Positions 7,923 to 16,085 of a DNA stretch of 64,000 bases are shown here, piece by piece. Made by a program: the position numbers and the translations under genes. Under the pieces are notes generated by a model. The model worked only from the letters and a program-made list of their open reading frames with translations. It ran no database searches and was not told where the DNA came from. How positions within the stretch are numbered: the first letter of the stretch is position 1; each line of letters starts with the position of its first letter. This stretch comes from Mycolicibacterium tokaiense (GTDB lineage Bacteria > Actinomycetota > Actinomycetes > Mycobacteriales > Mycobacteriaceae), in assembly GCF_010725885.1 (NCBI RefSeq), contig NZ_AP022600.1, positions 3,782,001-3,846,000 of the forward strand, read 5' to 3'.

Positions 7923-8513
7923 GTGGTGTCGGGTGTCAGCCGGATCGGGCGTTCCTCGTTCACCTACCTGCACGAAGCCCGGGAGCCAGGCCAGGTGGTG
8001 GGCAAGGGACAGGCGACGATTGTGCTCGGAACCTCGAGCGGCCCCATGGTTCTTCCTGACCAATTGATCGACGACCTGCAGGACCTGGCGATTCCCGGTG
8101 GTGAAGGTGGTTCGGGCAGAGCGTCCGATGCACAGCGACATCGCGACCACTACCCGTGGTGGACAACCGTCCGAACACGTGTGGCGGACTTGGACTCGAA
8201 TCGCCACGTCAACTTCCAGGTGCTTCTGACGTGGTACGAAGAGGCCGTGGCCGGGGTGGTGTGGGCCGCCGGAGGTGCACAGGGATCAACGCCTTCACCG
8301 GAACTGTCGACCCGTCGTCTGGGCATCGAATACGCCGGTGAGGTGACGTTTCCCGGCGACTACCAGATCGGGGTCAGAGTCAGTGCTGTACTCGACGACG
8401 CAATACAGTACGAGCTGGCCATCTTTGGCGATGATCGGTGCCTCGGAACGGCGCAGGCAGAAACCCCCCGCGGGAGCTTGAACCCAGCAGCTCTACCGGG
8501 CATCGACGTCTGA
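7923..8513 (+). CDS. Acyl-CoA thioesterase-like protein, N-terminal hotdog half missing
   Basis: From the GTG at 7923 this codes for 196 residues. The first 65 match the end of a hotdog domain (SRIGRSSFTYLHEA, the strand after the active helix), and residues about 78-190 form a complete second 4HBT hotdog domain with the catalytic loop DLDSNRHVNFQV and WYEEA. Tandem-hotdog thioesterases are normally about 270-290 residues and begin with a full first domain, which is absent here. The sequence directly follows the SDR stop in the same frame, and no good start codon or SD precedes 7923. It may be a 5'-deleted remnant or a single-domain protein with a vestigial N terminus. Confidence 0.6.
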   Translation: MVSGVSRIGRSSFTYLHEAREPGQVVGKGQATIVLGTSSGPMVLPDQLIDDLQDLAIPGGEGGSGRASDAQRHRDHYPWWTTVRTRVADLDSNRHVNFQVLLTWYEEAVAGVVWAAGGAQGSTPSPELSTRRLGIEYAGEVTFPGDYQIGVRVSAVLDDAIQYELAIFGDDRCLGTAQAETPRGSLNPAALPGIDV

Positions 8514-8531
8514 GAAGCGCTCCTTCACCGG

Positions 8532-9221
8532 CTACTCGGCCGGCCATGCAGTGGAGGTGTCCCGTAGTTCCGAGATGTCGGGAAGCGGCCTGCGGCAAAT
8601 ACTTCGGGCTTGCTGTGCACTCATCCCGAGGGTCCGCAGGACTCGCTCCGTCACCTCATCGACGGTGGCGTCCGTGTCGCGGTCCGGGCGCTCCCGAAGC
8701 AGCGTGGCCAGGCCGACGAACATCCCGCCGGCAATGGCCAGGCCGAGTTCCGGGTCGGTGATGGAGAAGCGGCCACCGTCGATCGCTGCGGTGATGTCGC
8801 GCAATGCTCTGGGCGACAGTCCGCGGTCGGACAGGATGAGTGAACCGCCATTGGCCAGCAGCAGGGCTGCTTCCCGTGGGCGGTATCGAAAGAGGCGACC
8901 ACTGAGGCGGTAGTTGGCGGCGAACGCCTCGGCGGGATCGGTGATGGACCCGGTGACACCGTCCAGGACGGCGCCCATGTCGTCCAGCGCGTCGGCGACC
9001 GCAGCCGCGAACAACTCCTCCTTGGTGGAGAAGTGGTTGTAGAAGGAGCCCATGCCGACATCCGCGGCCTGGGTGATGTCCAGGATCGGGACGTTCAACT
9101 TGCCCTCGGCGATGAAGCGCTGAGCAGAGCGGATCAGCGCGTTACGCGTGCGCATCTTGCGCCGCTGCAGGCGATTGGCCGGGGCGTCGGCCGCTCCAGG
9201 GTCGCGCTCGGGCACGTCCAT
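8532..9221 (-). CDS. TetR family transcriptional regulator
   Basis: A 229-residue repressor with a typical TetR DNA-binding domain at residues 20-70 (ITQAADVGMGSFYNHFSTKEEL). The C-terminal helical domain would bind the inducer. It is divergent from the ring-cleavage operon that starts at 9328, with a 106-base shared control region containing a perfect palindrome, so it is the likely local repressor. A TATGGT box ends six bases before the ATG, so its own mRNA may be leaderless. Confidence 0.9.
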   Translation of the reverse strand: MDVPERDPGAADAPANRLQRRKMRTRNALIRSAQRFIAEGKLNVPILDITQAADVGMGSFYNHFSTKEELFAAAVADALDDMGAVLDGVTGSITDPAEAFAANYRLSGRLFRYRPREAALLLANGGSLILSDRGLSPRALRDITAAIDGGRFSITDPELGLAIAGGMFVGLATLLRERPDRDTDATVDEVTERVLRTLGMSAQQARSICRRPLPDISELRDTSTAWPAE

Positions 9222-9227
9222 GCGTGC

Positions 9228-9233
9228 ACCATA
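9228..9233 (-). promoter_or_regulatory. Candidate -10 box of TetR gene (leaderless)
   Basis: On the minus strand TATGGT is followed by six bases and the ATG at 9221. No clear -35 box is seen 17 bases further upstream, so support is limited to the spacing and the TANNNT match. Confidence 0.35.
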
Positions 9234-9269
9234 CCAGCCGGCTCAGGATTGAGTTTTTCGTCAGAAAGG

Positions 9270-9299
9270 TTGACTGAGGATATACGCGTATGTGACGAT
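9270..9299 (+). promoter_or_regulatory. Promoter with operator palindrome of the ring-cleavage operon
   Basis: TTGACT (9270-9275) is followed by an 18-base spacer and GACGAT (9294-9299). The spacer contains the perfect ten-base palindrome ATACGCGTAT (9282-9291). A TetR dimer bound there would block RNA polymerase, and the divergent TetR gene is next door. Imperfect GTGA/TCAC arms lie just downstream (9292-9307). Confidence 0.5.
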
Positions 9300-9317
9300 T
9301 TCCTCACTTTAGCCCGG

Positions 9318-9324
9318 AAGGAGG
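9318..9324 (+). promoter_or_regulatory. Strong ribosome binding site
   Basis: AAGGAGG, three bases before the ATG at 9328, fully complementary to the 16S rRNA end. It fixes the start of the dioxygenase gene and suggests high translation of the first enzyme of the operon. Confidence 0.7.
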
Positions 9325-9327
9325 GAC

Positions 9328-10470
9328 ATGGCCGAGAGTGGGACGCCTGTTTCCGACGGACACAAAAATCTGCACAGTGAACGCGGGGCGCTGCACGGTG
9401 AGCATCCCGGCCGCGCACGGAACCCGACGATCCGAGTGGCGGACATCGCGTGGCTGGAATTCGACAAACCCGATCTGATGCGGGCGGAGGCGTTCGCCCG
9501 CGCCTTCGGCTTCGGGGTCGCGCTGCGGGATCCGCACCAGCTCCATCTCCGCGGCACACGAGCGGGTTCGCCGTGTGTGATCCTGCGGCGCGGCCCGCAC
9601 ACCCGTTTCGCGGGACTCGCGCTGAGAGCCACCGACGAGATCGACGTGCTGCGCTTGGCCGACGAGACCGGGGCTCCGTTGCAGCGCCTTCCCGAAGCAC
9701 TCGGAGGTGTGGGGGTGCACTTGGTCGATCCCAGCGGCACACCGGTCCGGGTGGTCGCCGGGCTGCACGAACTACCCGCTCAACTTGAGCAGCCGCCCCA
9801 GGTGCGCAACGCCGGGGCTGCTCCCGACCGGGTCAACACCACGGTCCGCCCGCCGCGGGTCCCCGCCCGCGTTCAGCGCCTGGGTCACGTCGTGCTGCAG
9901 TCCACCACCTACCTGCAGACGCTGAACTGGTACCTGGACACCTTCGGGATGATCGTCAGCGACTTCCTGTTCTTTCCCGGGCAGCGTGATCGCGGGCCCG
10001 CGATGAGCTTCATCCGCTGCGATCGCGGCACCGCCCCTGCCGACCACCACACCCTCGCGCTGGCGCTCGGGCCGGCCAATCGCTACGTCCATTCGGCGTA
10101 TGAGGTCAGTGACCTCGACGCGCTGGCCGCCGGCGGCGAATTCCTGGAAGAGCGCGGCTATTTCCGGTCCTGGGGGATCGGTCGTCACATCCAGGGTAGC
10201 CAGGTGTTCGACTACTGGCGGGACCCGGACGGCTTCCTGGTGGAACACTTCGCTGACGGTGACGTGTTCGACAACACCCTCGAACCCGGCTGGGCCCCGT
10301 TCACCGCATCGGGCCTCGCGCAGTGGGGCCCCCCGGTCACCAAGGATTTCCTCGATGCCAGTCCACGTGCAGCCCGGCACCAGGCGGCGTGCATGCTCGC
10401 CGCCTTGCGGGGCGACAACGAATTCGATCTCCATCGCCTCATCGGCCTGATGAAAGTAGCCACCACATGA
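9328..10470 (+). CDS. Type I extradiol (VOC) ring-cleavage dioxygenase
   Basis: A 380-residue protein of two vicinal-oxygen-chelate modules. The N-terminal module (35-150) has lost metal ligands; the C-terminal module (180-315) keeps the 2-His-1-carboxylate set: His187 (LGHVVL), His240 or 241 (DHHTLAL) and Glu306 (VEHFAD). This is the pattern of Fe(II) extradiol dioxygenases such as BphC and HsaC, which open catechol-type rings next to the hydroxyls. The sequence is longer at both ends than BphC (about 300). First gene of a five-gene operon with a hydroxylase and FAH-type hydrolase, which fits a meta-cleavage pathway. Confidence 0.82.
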   Translation: MAESGTPVSDGHKNLHSERGALHGEHPGRARNPTIRVADIAWLEFDKPDLMRAEAFARAFGFGVALRDPHQLHLRGTRAGSPCVILRRGPHTRFAGLALRATDEIDVLRLADETGAPLQRLPEALGGVGVHLVDPSGTPVRVVAGLHELPAQLEQPPQVRNAGAAPDRVNTTVRPPRVPARVQRLGHVVLQSTTYLQTLNWYLDTFGMIVSDFLFFPGQRDRGPAMSFIRCDRGTAPADHHTLALALGPANRYVHSAYEVSDLDALAAGGEFLEERGYFRSWGIGRHIQGSQVFDYWRDPDGFLVEHFADGDVFDNTLEPGWAPFTASGLAQWGPPVTKDFLDASPRAARHQAACMLAALRGDNEFDLHRLIGLMKVATT

Positions 10471-11405
10471 GCATTTCCGTTCTACGTACAACCGAGGGCT
10501 GGTGGGTGCAGACCCCGACCGGCGCCGCACAGATCACGACATCCGCCGCCAGCACCGCGGAGCTGCTGGCCGACCGGGCAGCCATCGACGCCGCCGCGGC
10601 CGGCGGCGGCACCGTGCCCGTCGCCGAGTTGAGCCTGCTGTCACCGGTCACGGCACCGTGCCGGGTGATCGCGCAGATGACCAACTTCGAATCGCACGTC
10701 AGGGATTCCGGAATGGATCCGAAGACGGTGCCGCTGACCTTCTTCCGGAAGTCCTCAGCCTCGATCAGCGGCCCCGGTGACGACATCGTGCGTCCAGCCC
10801 ATGTGACACTGCTGGACTACGAAATCGAGATCGGGCTCGTCATCGGACGAGATGCCCCGGCGGGCAGCACGTTCACCGACACCAACCTTGCTGACTACAT
10901 CGCCGGCTTGACCGTCACCAACGACATCTCCGCGCGCGACATCCAACTGCCGCAAACGCAGTTCTACGAGGCCAAGTCGTATCCGACGTTCACTCCGGTG
11001 GGGCCGGCACTGGTGCTCCTCGACGCCGCCGAACTGGCCCGCTTCGGCGACCTGCGTCTGCGCCTGGACGTCAACGGCGAGCAGCGCCAGAACGCGATGG
11101 TCGACGGCGACATGCTCTACCGCCCCTTGCAGGCGCTGCAGTCTCTGACGCGATTCCAGGATCTGGCGGCAGGTGACCTCATCCTCACCGGGACCCCCGC
11201 GGGTACCGCACTGACCGCGCCGGCCAAGCCCATCGAGATGATCGGCAATCTGCTGCCGCCGGCGGTCAAGTGGAAGGCCTTCTTCGGCCGGCAGGCCAAG
11301 AACCCGAAGTATTTGCAGCACGGCGACATCATCGAGGCCTCCATCGCCACCGATGACGGGAAAGTCGACCTGGGCACCCAACGACTGGCGGTGCGTCACA
11401 CATGA
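10467..11405 (+). CDS. Fumarylacetoacetate hydrolase (FAH) family protein
   Basis: A 312-residue FAH-superfamily enzyme. Metal ligands are visible as Glu119 and Glu121 (DYEIEIGLVIG) and Asp153 (NDISARD), and LTGTPAGT lies near residue 245. Family members hydrolyse C-C bonds, decarboxylate 4-oxalocrotonate or hydrate 2-oxopent-4-enoate after meta-cleavage. The ATG at 10467 overlaps the dioxygenase stop (ATGA); an in-frame start further upstream lies inside the dioxygenase gene and is rejected. Context suggests it processes the ring-cleavage product. Confidence 0.88.
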   Translation: MSISVLRTTEGWWVQTPTGAAQITTSAASTAELLADRAAIDAAAAGGGTVPVAELSLLSPVTAPCRVIAQMTNFESHVRDSGMDPKTVPLTFFRKSSASISGPGDDIVRPAHVTLLDYEIEIGLVIGRDAPAGSTFTDTNLADYIAGLTVTNDISARDIQLPQTQFYEAKSYPTFTPVGPALVLLDAAELARFGDLRLRLDVNGEQRQNAMVDGDMLYRPLQALQSLTRFQDLAAGDLILTGTPAGTALTAPAKPIEMIGNLLPPAVKWKAFFGRQAKNPKYLQHGDIIEASIATDDGKVDLGTQRLAVRHT

Positions 11406-13288
11406 CTCCCGACCTGCTCTGGCCCACTTCCCGGTCGCCGCGGGACCTGACCACCATCGAGCAGATCCCGCTGGAACAGCGAGGCCTGCCGGCGTGTACC
11501 TATGATGTCGTGCTGCGGGCCGGACGGTTGTGGCCGGACCGCACTGCAATCACCGTCCTGGCCGACGGCACCGACTTCGAGCGATCTGCCCGCCGCACGT
11601 TCGCCGAACTCGCCGCCGACGTGACCCGGGCGGCACGAGTACTGCGGCATTTCGGCATCGGCCGACACGACGGGGTGCTGTTGATCAGCCCCAACTGCGA
11701 CGAACTGATCACAGCCACGCTCGCGGCGCAGGCCGCCGGCATTGCCGTACCGATCAACGGATCGTTGTCCGGCGAGCACGTGGCCGAGTTGGCGCGGCTC
11801 TCGGGCGCCCGGGTCCTGATCACCGCGGCCCCCGAACTGGACCCAGCCGGTGTCAGACGCGCCGCGGAACTGGCCACAGCGGGTCTGATCGACACCGTGC
11901 TGCTGGTGCGCCCCACGCTGGCAGCGGGCACACCGGGGCCACTGCCAGAGCTGCCCGGCGTCACGGTGGCCTACCTGTCCGCACTGGCCGCTGAGCAGCG
12001 CACCGATCCACTCGAGGAGGGACCGGCCGAGACGGCGGACCTGGCCGCGCTCTTTCACACCGGCGGTACCACCGGCACGCCGAAGCTGGCCGCCCACACC
12101 CACGGCAACGAAGTGACCGATGCCTGGATGGTCGCCATCAGCGCTGACCTTGCCGACGACGCCGTGATCTTCGCCGCCCTACCGCTTTTCCACGTCAACG
12201 CGCTCATCGTGACCCTGCTGGCGCCACTGCTGCGCGGGCGCCCGGTGGTGTGGGCCGGCCCCCTCGGGTACCGGGACGTGGGTCTCTATAAGAACTTCTG
12301 GCGCATCGTCGAGTTCTACCGGCTGGCGGCGATGAGCGCAGTGCCCACGGTGTACGCGGTGCTCGCCCAGATCCCCGTCGATGCCGACATCTCCACAATG
12401 ACCTCGGCCGTGTCGGGCGCCTCCGCGCTGCCGGACACCGTGCGACAGGATTTTCTGAAGGCCACGGGCGTGAGCCTGGTCGAGGGGTACGGACTCACCG
12501 AAGCCACCTGCGCGAGCGCCCGCAGCTTCGCTGCCGACCCCCGGCCCGGTTCGGTCGGACAACGGATGCCCTATCAACGGTTCAGGGTGGTCCAGCCGGC
12601 CGCCGACGGCACCTGGCAGGATGTCCCGGGCGGTCAGGTCGGCACGCTTCTCATCAGTGGACCGACGGTGTTCCCTGGATATGTCACCAACCGCACCGAG
12701 GCCGGCTACGTGCTCGACGGGCGCGGCGCGTTGCATGACGGTTGGCTCGACACCGGCGATCTGGCCGGCGTCGACGACGACGGGTTTGTCTACCTGGCAG
12801 GTCGGGCGAAGGACCTCATCATCCGAGGTGGCCACAACATCGACCCCGCAGTGATCGAGGAGGCGCTGCTTGCTCATCCGGATGTCACCGCAGCCGCGGC
12901 AGTGGCGCGACCCGACGTCCACTCCGGCGAGGTACCCGTCGGATTCGTGACCGTGCGACCCGGTGCCGCCGTCACCGGTCAGGATGTCACCGCTTTCGTC
13001 GGCGCGCGGATCAGCGAACGCGCTGCGGTCCCCAAGACGGTCACCATCATCGATGCGATACCCGTGACCGACGTGGGCAAGCCCTACAAGGTACCGCTGC
13101 GCGCCGCGGCCGCCGAGGAGGCGCTGACCGAGGCCCTTGCTGAGCAGCCCGGGGTGCTCACCATCCGTGGCCAGGTCGAGGCCGGCGCTCCCACCGTTGT
13201 CTTGACCCTCGACGAGGCGGCCGATCGCCAGGCCGTGGAGCGCGTGGTGAAGTCGTTCGCGGTGAACTACCAGATTCTCCAGCAATGA
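11402..13288 (+). CDS. AMP-dependent acyl-CoA synthetase
   Basis: A 628-residue ANL-superfamily enzyme. The phosphate-binding loop FHTGGTTGTPK is at about 217-227, the YGLTE motif near 364, TGDLAGVDDDG near 457 and the hinge GRAKDLIIRGG near 470. It activates a carboxylic acid as acyl-adenylate and transfers it to CoA in the cytosol. About 60 residues beyond the usual end (after a conserved GKPYK catalytic-lysine region) extend the C terminus. Four-base overlaps on both sides place it inside the aromatic operon, where it may activate the starting acid or a cleavage product. Confidence 0.9.
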   Translation: MTPDLLWPTSRSPRDLTTIEQIPLEQRGLPACTYDVVLRAGRLWPDRTAITVLADGTDFERSARRTFAELAADVTRAARVLRHFGIGRHDGVLLISPNCDELITATLAAQAAGIAVPINGSLSGEHVAELARLSGARVLITAAPELDPAGVRRAAELATAGLIDTVLLVRPTLAAGTPGPLPELPGVTVAYLSALAAEQRTDPLEEGPAETADLAALFHTGGTTGTPKLAAHTHGNEVTDAWMVAISADLADDAVIFAALPLFHVNALIVTLLAPLLRGRPVVWAGPLGYRDVGLYKNFWRIVEFYRLAAMSAVPTVYAVLAQIPVDADISTMTSAVSGASALPDTVRQDFLKATGVSLVEGYGLTEATCASARSFAADPRPGSVGQRMPYQRFRVVQPAADGTWQDVPGGQVGTLLISGPTVFPGYVTNRTEAGYVLDGRGALHDGWLDTGDLAGVDDDGFVYLAGRAKDLIIRGGHNIDPAVIEEALLAHPDVTAAAAVARPDVHSGEVPVGFVTVRPGAAVTGQDVTAFVGARISERAAVPKTVTIIDAIPVTDVGKPYKVPLRAAAAEEALTEALAEQPGVLTIRGQVEAGAPTVVLTLDEAADRQAVERVVKSFAVNYQILQQ

Positions 13289-14859
13289 GCCTCACGAAAA
13301 ATCACCAGCCTGAGCATGTCTCGGTTGCCATCGTCGGTGGCGGGCCCACCGGCATCACCGCTGCGACACTGCTGGCGCAGTACGGGGTCGACAGCTTGGT
13401 GCTGGACCGATGGCCGCAGGTGTACCCGCAGCCGCGGGCGGTGCACCTCGACGACGAGGTGTACCGGATTCTGGACCGCCTCGGAGTCGCACAGGGGTTT
13501 GCCGCCATCTCCCGTCCGGCGCGCGGATTGCGGCTCATCGACCGCAACATGGCGGTACTGGCCCAGTTCGATCGTGACACGGCACTGACTCGCAACGGCT
13601 TTCCGGCTGCCAGCATGTTCGACCAACCGGAACTCGAAGAGCTGCTGCGTGCCAACCTGACACGCTTTCCCCGCGCCCGCCTCCGCGGCGACACCGAGGT
13701 GCTCGATCTCGTCCTGCCGTCGGGTGCCGGGCCGTTGCGCCTGACGGTCCGTGACCGTTCGAGTGGCCGGCAGAACCAGATCACTGCAGACTTCGTACTC
13801 GGGTGCGACGGTGCCAACAGCATGGTCCGCTCAGCCATCGGTGTGACGATGCGCAGCCTGAAATTCGATCAGCGCTGGTTGGTGATCGACATTGCCACCG
13901 ACGCCGATCTGGAGCAGTGGGAGGGTGTGCACCAGCTCTGCGATGGCCACCGCGCCGGCACGTACATGCGGATCGGTCCTACTCGATACCGTTGGGAATT
14001 CCGGCTTCTCGATCACGAATCGGTGGCCGACTTTGCCACCCTGGCCGACCTGCGGCCGCTGATCGCGCCATGGACACGAGATGTCGCCGACGCTGAGCTC
14101 ACGGTGGTCAGGGTGACGGAATACACCTTCCGCGCCCAACTGGCCGACCGCTGGAATCGCGGCAACGTGTTTCTGCTCGGCGACGCGGCGCACCTGACCC
14201 CGCCGTTCATCGGGCAAGGGATGGGCGCCGGGCTCCGTGACGCCATGAATCTGGCCTGGAAGATCGCCGGTGTCCAGTACGGAGATCTGCCTCGCGGTGC
14301 ACTCCAGAGCTACCAACGCGAACGGCGGCCGCACGCACGGCAGATGATCTCACTGGCACTCAACGTCGGTCGCGCCATGACCTCGGGCGGCCGGCTCGGT
14401 GCTGCCGCCCGCGCCCGTGTGTTGCCGCACCTGCATGCGGTGCCGGGACTGCGGGCCAAGGTCACCGACTCAGAAACTCCGCCGCTTCGATCCTCGGCCC
14501 TGCTCCGTCGCCGCCCCCACACCCGGGGCATCGTCGGCCACCTGTGTCCGAACCCGCGACTCGACGCCGGCTGTCGTCTCGACAACGTGCTCGGCGTCGG
14601 CTTCGGCGTGATCGCCACACAGGCGCTGACGCACGCGCAACAGCAGTTGGTCAGCGCGCGCGGCGCCCGCACCATCTACGCTGCCGCCGGCTCTGAGTTG
14701 GCCCGCTGGCTGGACGGCCACCACGTGCGGGCGGTGGTGGTGCGACCGGACCGCGCCGTACTGGCGGCAGGACGCGACGTCACAGCGGTGTGCCGAAACC
14801 TGCCCACGTTCCTGCCCCCCGACTCACAGAGGATCGATTCGTGTTGCGTGCGCCCGTGA
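13285..14859 (+). CDS. FAD-dependent aromatic hydroxylase (MhpA-like)
   Basis: A 524-residue class A flavoprotein monooxygenase. The FAD/NAD Rossmann motif VGGGPTG is at 17-23, the second FAD motif LGDAAHLTPP at about 297-306, and a thioredoxin-like C-terminal domain (about 430-524) is present as in MhpA, PheA and HpxO relatives. Such enzymes hydroxylate phenolic acids to catechols using NAD(P)H and O2, which would supply the substrate of the extradiol dioxygenase in the same operon. GTGA/ATGA-type overlap with the upstream ligase; the 3' end runs 19 bases into the P450 gene. Confidence 0.88.
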   Translation: MSLTKNHQPEHVSVAIVGGGPTGITAATLLAQYGVDSLVLDRWPQVYPQPRAVHLDDEVYRILDRLGVAQGFAAISRPARGLRLIDRNMAVLAQFDRDTALTRNGFPAASMFDQPELEELLRANLTRFPRARLRGDTEVLDLVLPSGAGPLRLTVRDRSSGRQNQITADFVLGCDGANSMVRSAIGVTMRSLKFDQRWLVIDIATDADLEQWEGVHQLCDGHRAGTYMRIGPTRYRWEFRLLDHESVADFATLADLRPLIAPWTRDVADAELTVVRVTEYTFRAQLADRWNRGNVFLLGDAAHLTPPFIGQGMGAGLRDAMNLAWKIAGVQYGDLPRGALQSYQRERRPHARQMISLALNVGRAMTSGGRLGAAARARVLPHLHAVPGLRAKVTDSETPPLRSSALLRRRPHTRGIVGHLCPNPRLDAGCRLDNVLGVGFGVIATQALTHAQQQLVSARGARTIYAAAGSELARWLDGHHVRAVVVRPDRAVLAAGRDVTAVCRNLPTFLPPDSQRIDSCCVRP

Positions 14860-16031
14860 ATGTCCCCGTGTACCACCCCGACATCTACCGCCGTTCAGCG
14901 CTTCTCGATCCCTACCCGCACTACCGTGCATTGCGCGAGCTGGGTCCGGTGGTGTGGCTTCCTCGCCAACGCCTCTACGCCCTGCCCCGTTACGCCGACT
15001 GCAAAGCCGCCTTGCGCGATGACGGTCGGTACCTGTCCGGTCATGGGGTTGCGGCCAATCCGGTGATCAACCGGCTGTCACAGGGCACCACCCTCAGCAG
15101 TGACGGTGCTGACCACGAGCGGCGTCGTAAGCTCGTCGCGCACCGCCTGATGCCGCGCGCCCTTCGTGTTCTGAGCGACGAGGTGGACGCCCAGGCCCGG
15201 ACCATCGTCGACGACGCGGTGCGCCGGGGCTCGGTCGATGGAGTGGCTGACCTGGCCACCGCGTTGGCGCTGGCGGTGGTGCCTGATCTGGTGGGGTGGC
15301 CGACGGATCAGCGCGAGCACTTGCTCGACTGGGCCGCAGCCACTTTCGACGTTCTCGGGCCGGCCAACTGGCAGGCGGTCAAGGCGGTACCGCGAAGCCT
15401 GCAGATGCTGCGCTTCGCCCGGACTGTCCTGCGTGACCGCAACGTGCTGCCCGGCAGCATGGCAGCCGAACTGCTCACCGCCGTCGATGACGGCAGCGTG
15501 GCCGCCACTGAGGTTGCGCCGTTGCTCATCGATTACATCGCCCCGTCGCTGGACACCACGATCAGCGCCATCTCCAGCGCCATCTACCTTTTTGCCACCC
15601 ATCCTGACCAATGGCAGCTTCTGAAAGCGCAGCCGGAGCTTGTACCCAATGCGATCAACGAGGTGGTGCGCTTCGAGTCGCCTCTGCGTGCCTTCACCCG
15701 AAAAGCCCTGCAGGAACACACGATCAACGGGCAGGCCATCCCGGCGGGTGCTCGTGTGCTGGTGCTGTACGCCTCGGCGAACCGCGACGAGCGCGAATGG
15801 AGCCACCCCGACATCTTCGACATCCGCAACGACGCCGGACGTCACGTCGGATTCGGCAACGGCGCCCACGCCTGCGCCGGCCAGGGGTTGGCACGGCTGG
15901 AAGCCGGCGCCATGCTCACGGCCCTGCTCCACCGTGTGGAGCGGATCGAGATCACGGCCGAGCCGACCTGGGTCGTGAACAACATCATCCACCGCCACGA
16001 ACGTCTTCCCGTTCGGCTCGTTGCGGCGTGA
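14841..16031 (+). CDS. Cytochrome P450
   Basis: A 396-residue soluble P450. The heme loop FGNGAHACAG with the Cys ligand is at about 338-347, the ExxR motif is EVVR, and the I-helix reads YIAPSLDTTISA, where the usual Ala-Gly before the acid-Thr pair is replaced by Pro-Ser. The start is taken at GTG 14841, which has AGAGGA nine bases upstream; a more upstream GTG (14790) is possible. No ferredoxin or reductase gene is nearby, so it must borrow redox partners. It probably oxidises a side chain or methyl group in the same catabolic pathway. Confidence 0.9.
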   Translation: MLRAPVNVPVYHPDIYRRSALLDPYPHYRALRELGPVVWLPRQRLYALPRYADCKAALRDDGRYLSGHGVAANPVINRLSQGTTLSSDGADHERRRKLVAHRLMPRALRVLSDEVDAQARTIVDDAVRRGSVDGVADLATALALAVVPDLVGWPTDQREHLLDWAAATFDVLGPANWQAVKAVPRSLQMLRFARTVLRDRNVLPGSMAAELLTAVDDGSVAATEVAPLLIDYIAPSLDTTISAISSAIYLFATHPDQWQLLKAQPELVPNAINEVVRFESPLRAFTRKALQEHTINGQAIPAGARVLVLYASANRDEREWSHPDIFDIRNDAGRHVGFGNGAHACAGQGLARLEAGAMLTALLHRVERIEITAEPTWVVNNIIHRHERLPVRLVAA

Positions 16032-16035
16032 CAGC

Positions 16036-16064
16036 CCGGGTGGGGCGCCCCGAACCCCACCCGG
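16036..16064. terminator. Bidirectional terminator-like hairpin
   Basis: CCGGGTGGGG (16036-16045) and CCCCACCCGG (16055-16064) form a perfect ten-base stem with a nine-base loop in the short gap between the convergent P450 and BtpA genes. No T-tract follows, as is common for GC-rich actinobacterial terminators. Confidence 0.6.
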
Positions 16065-16085
16065 CTGACCCGCACCTGTACGGGT

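Noticed and set aside
7860-7925. Programmed readthrough of the SDR stop codon into the thioesterase
   Set aside because: Only the shared frame supports it; no stimulatory sequence or structure is seen and the thioesterase part is incomplete.
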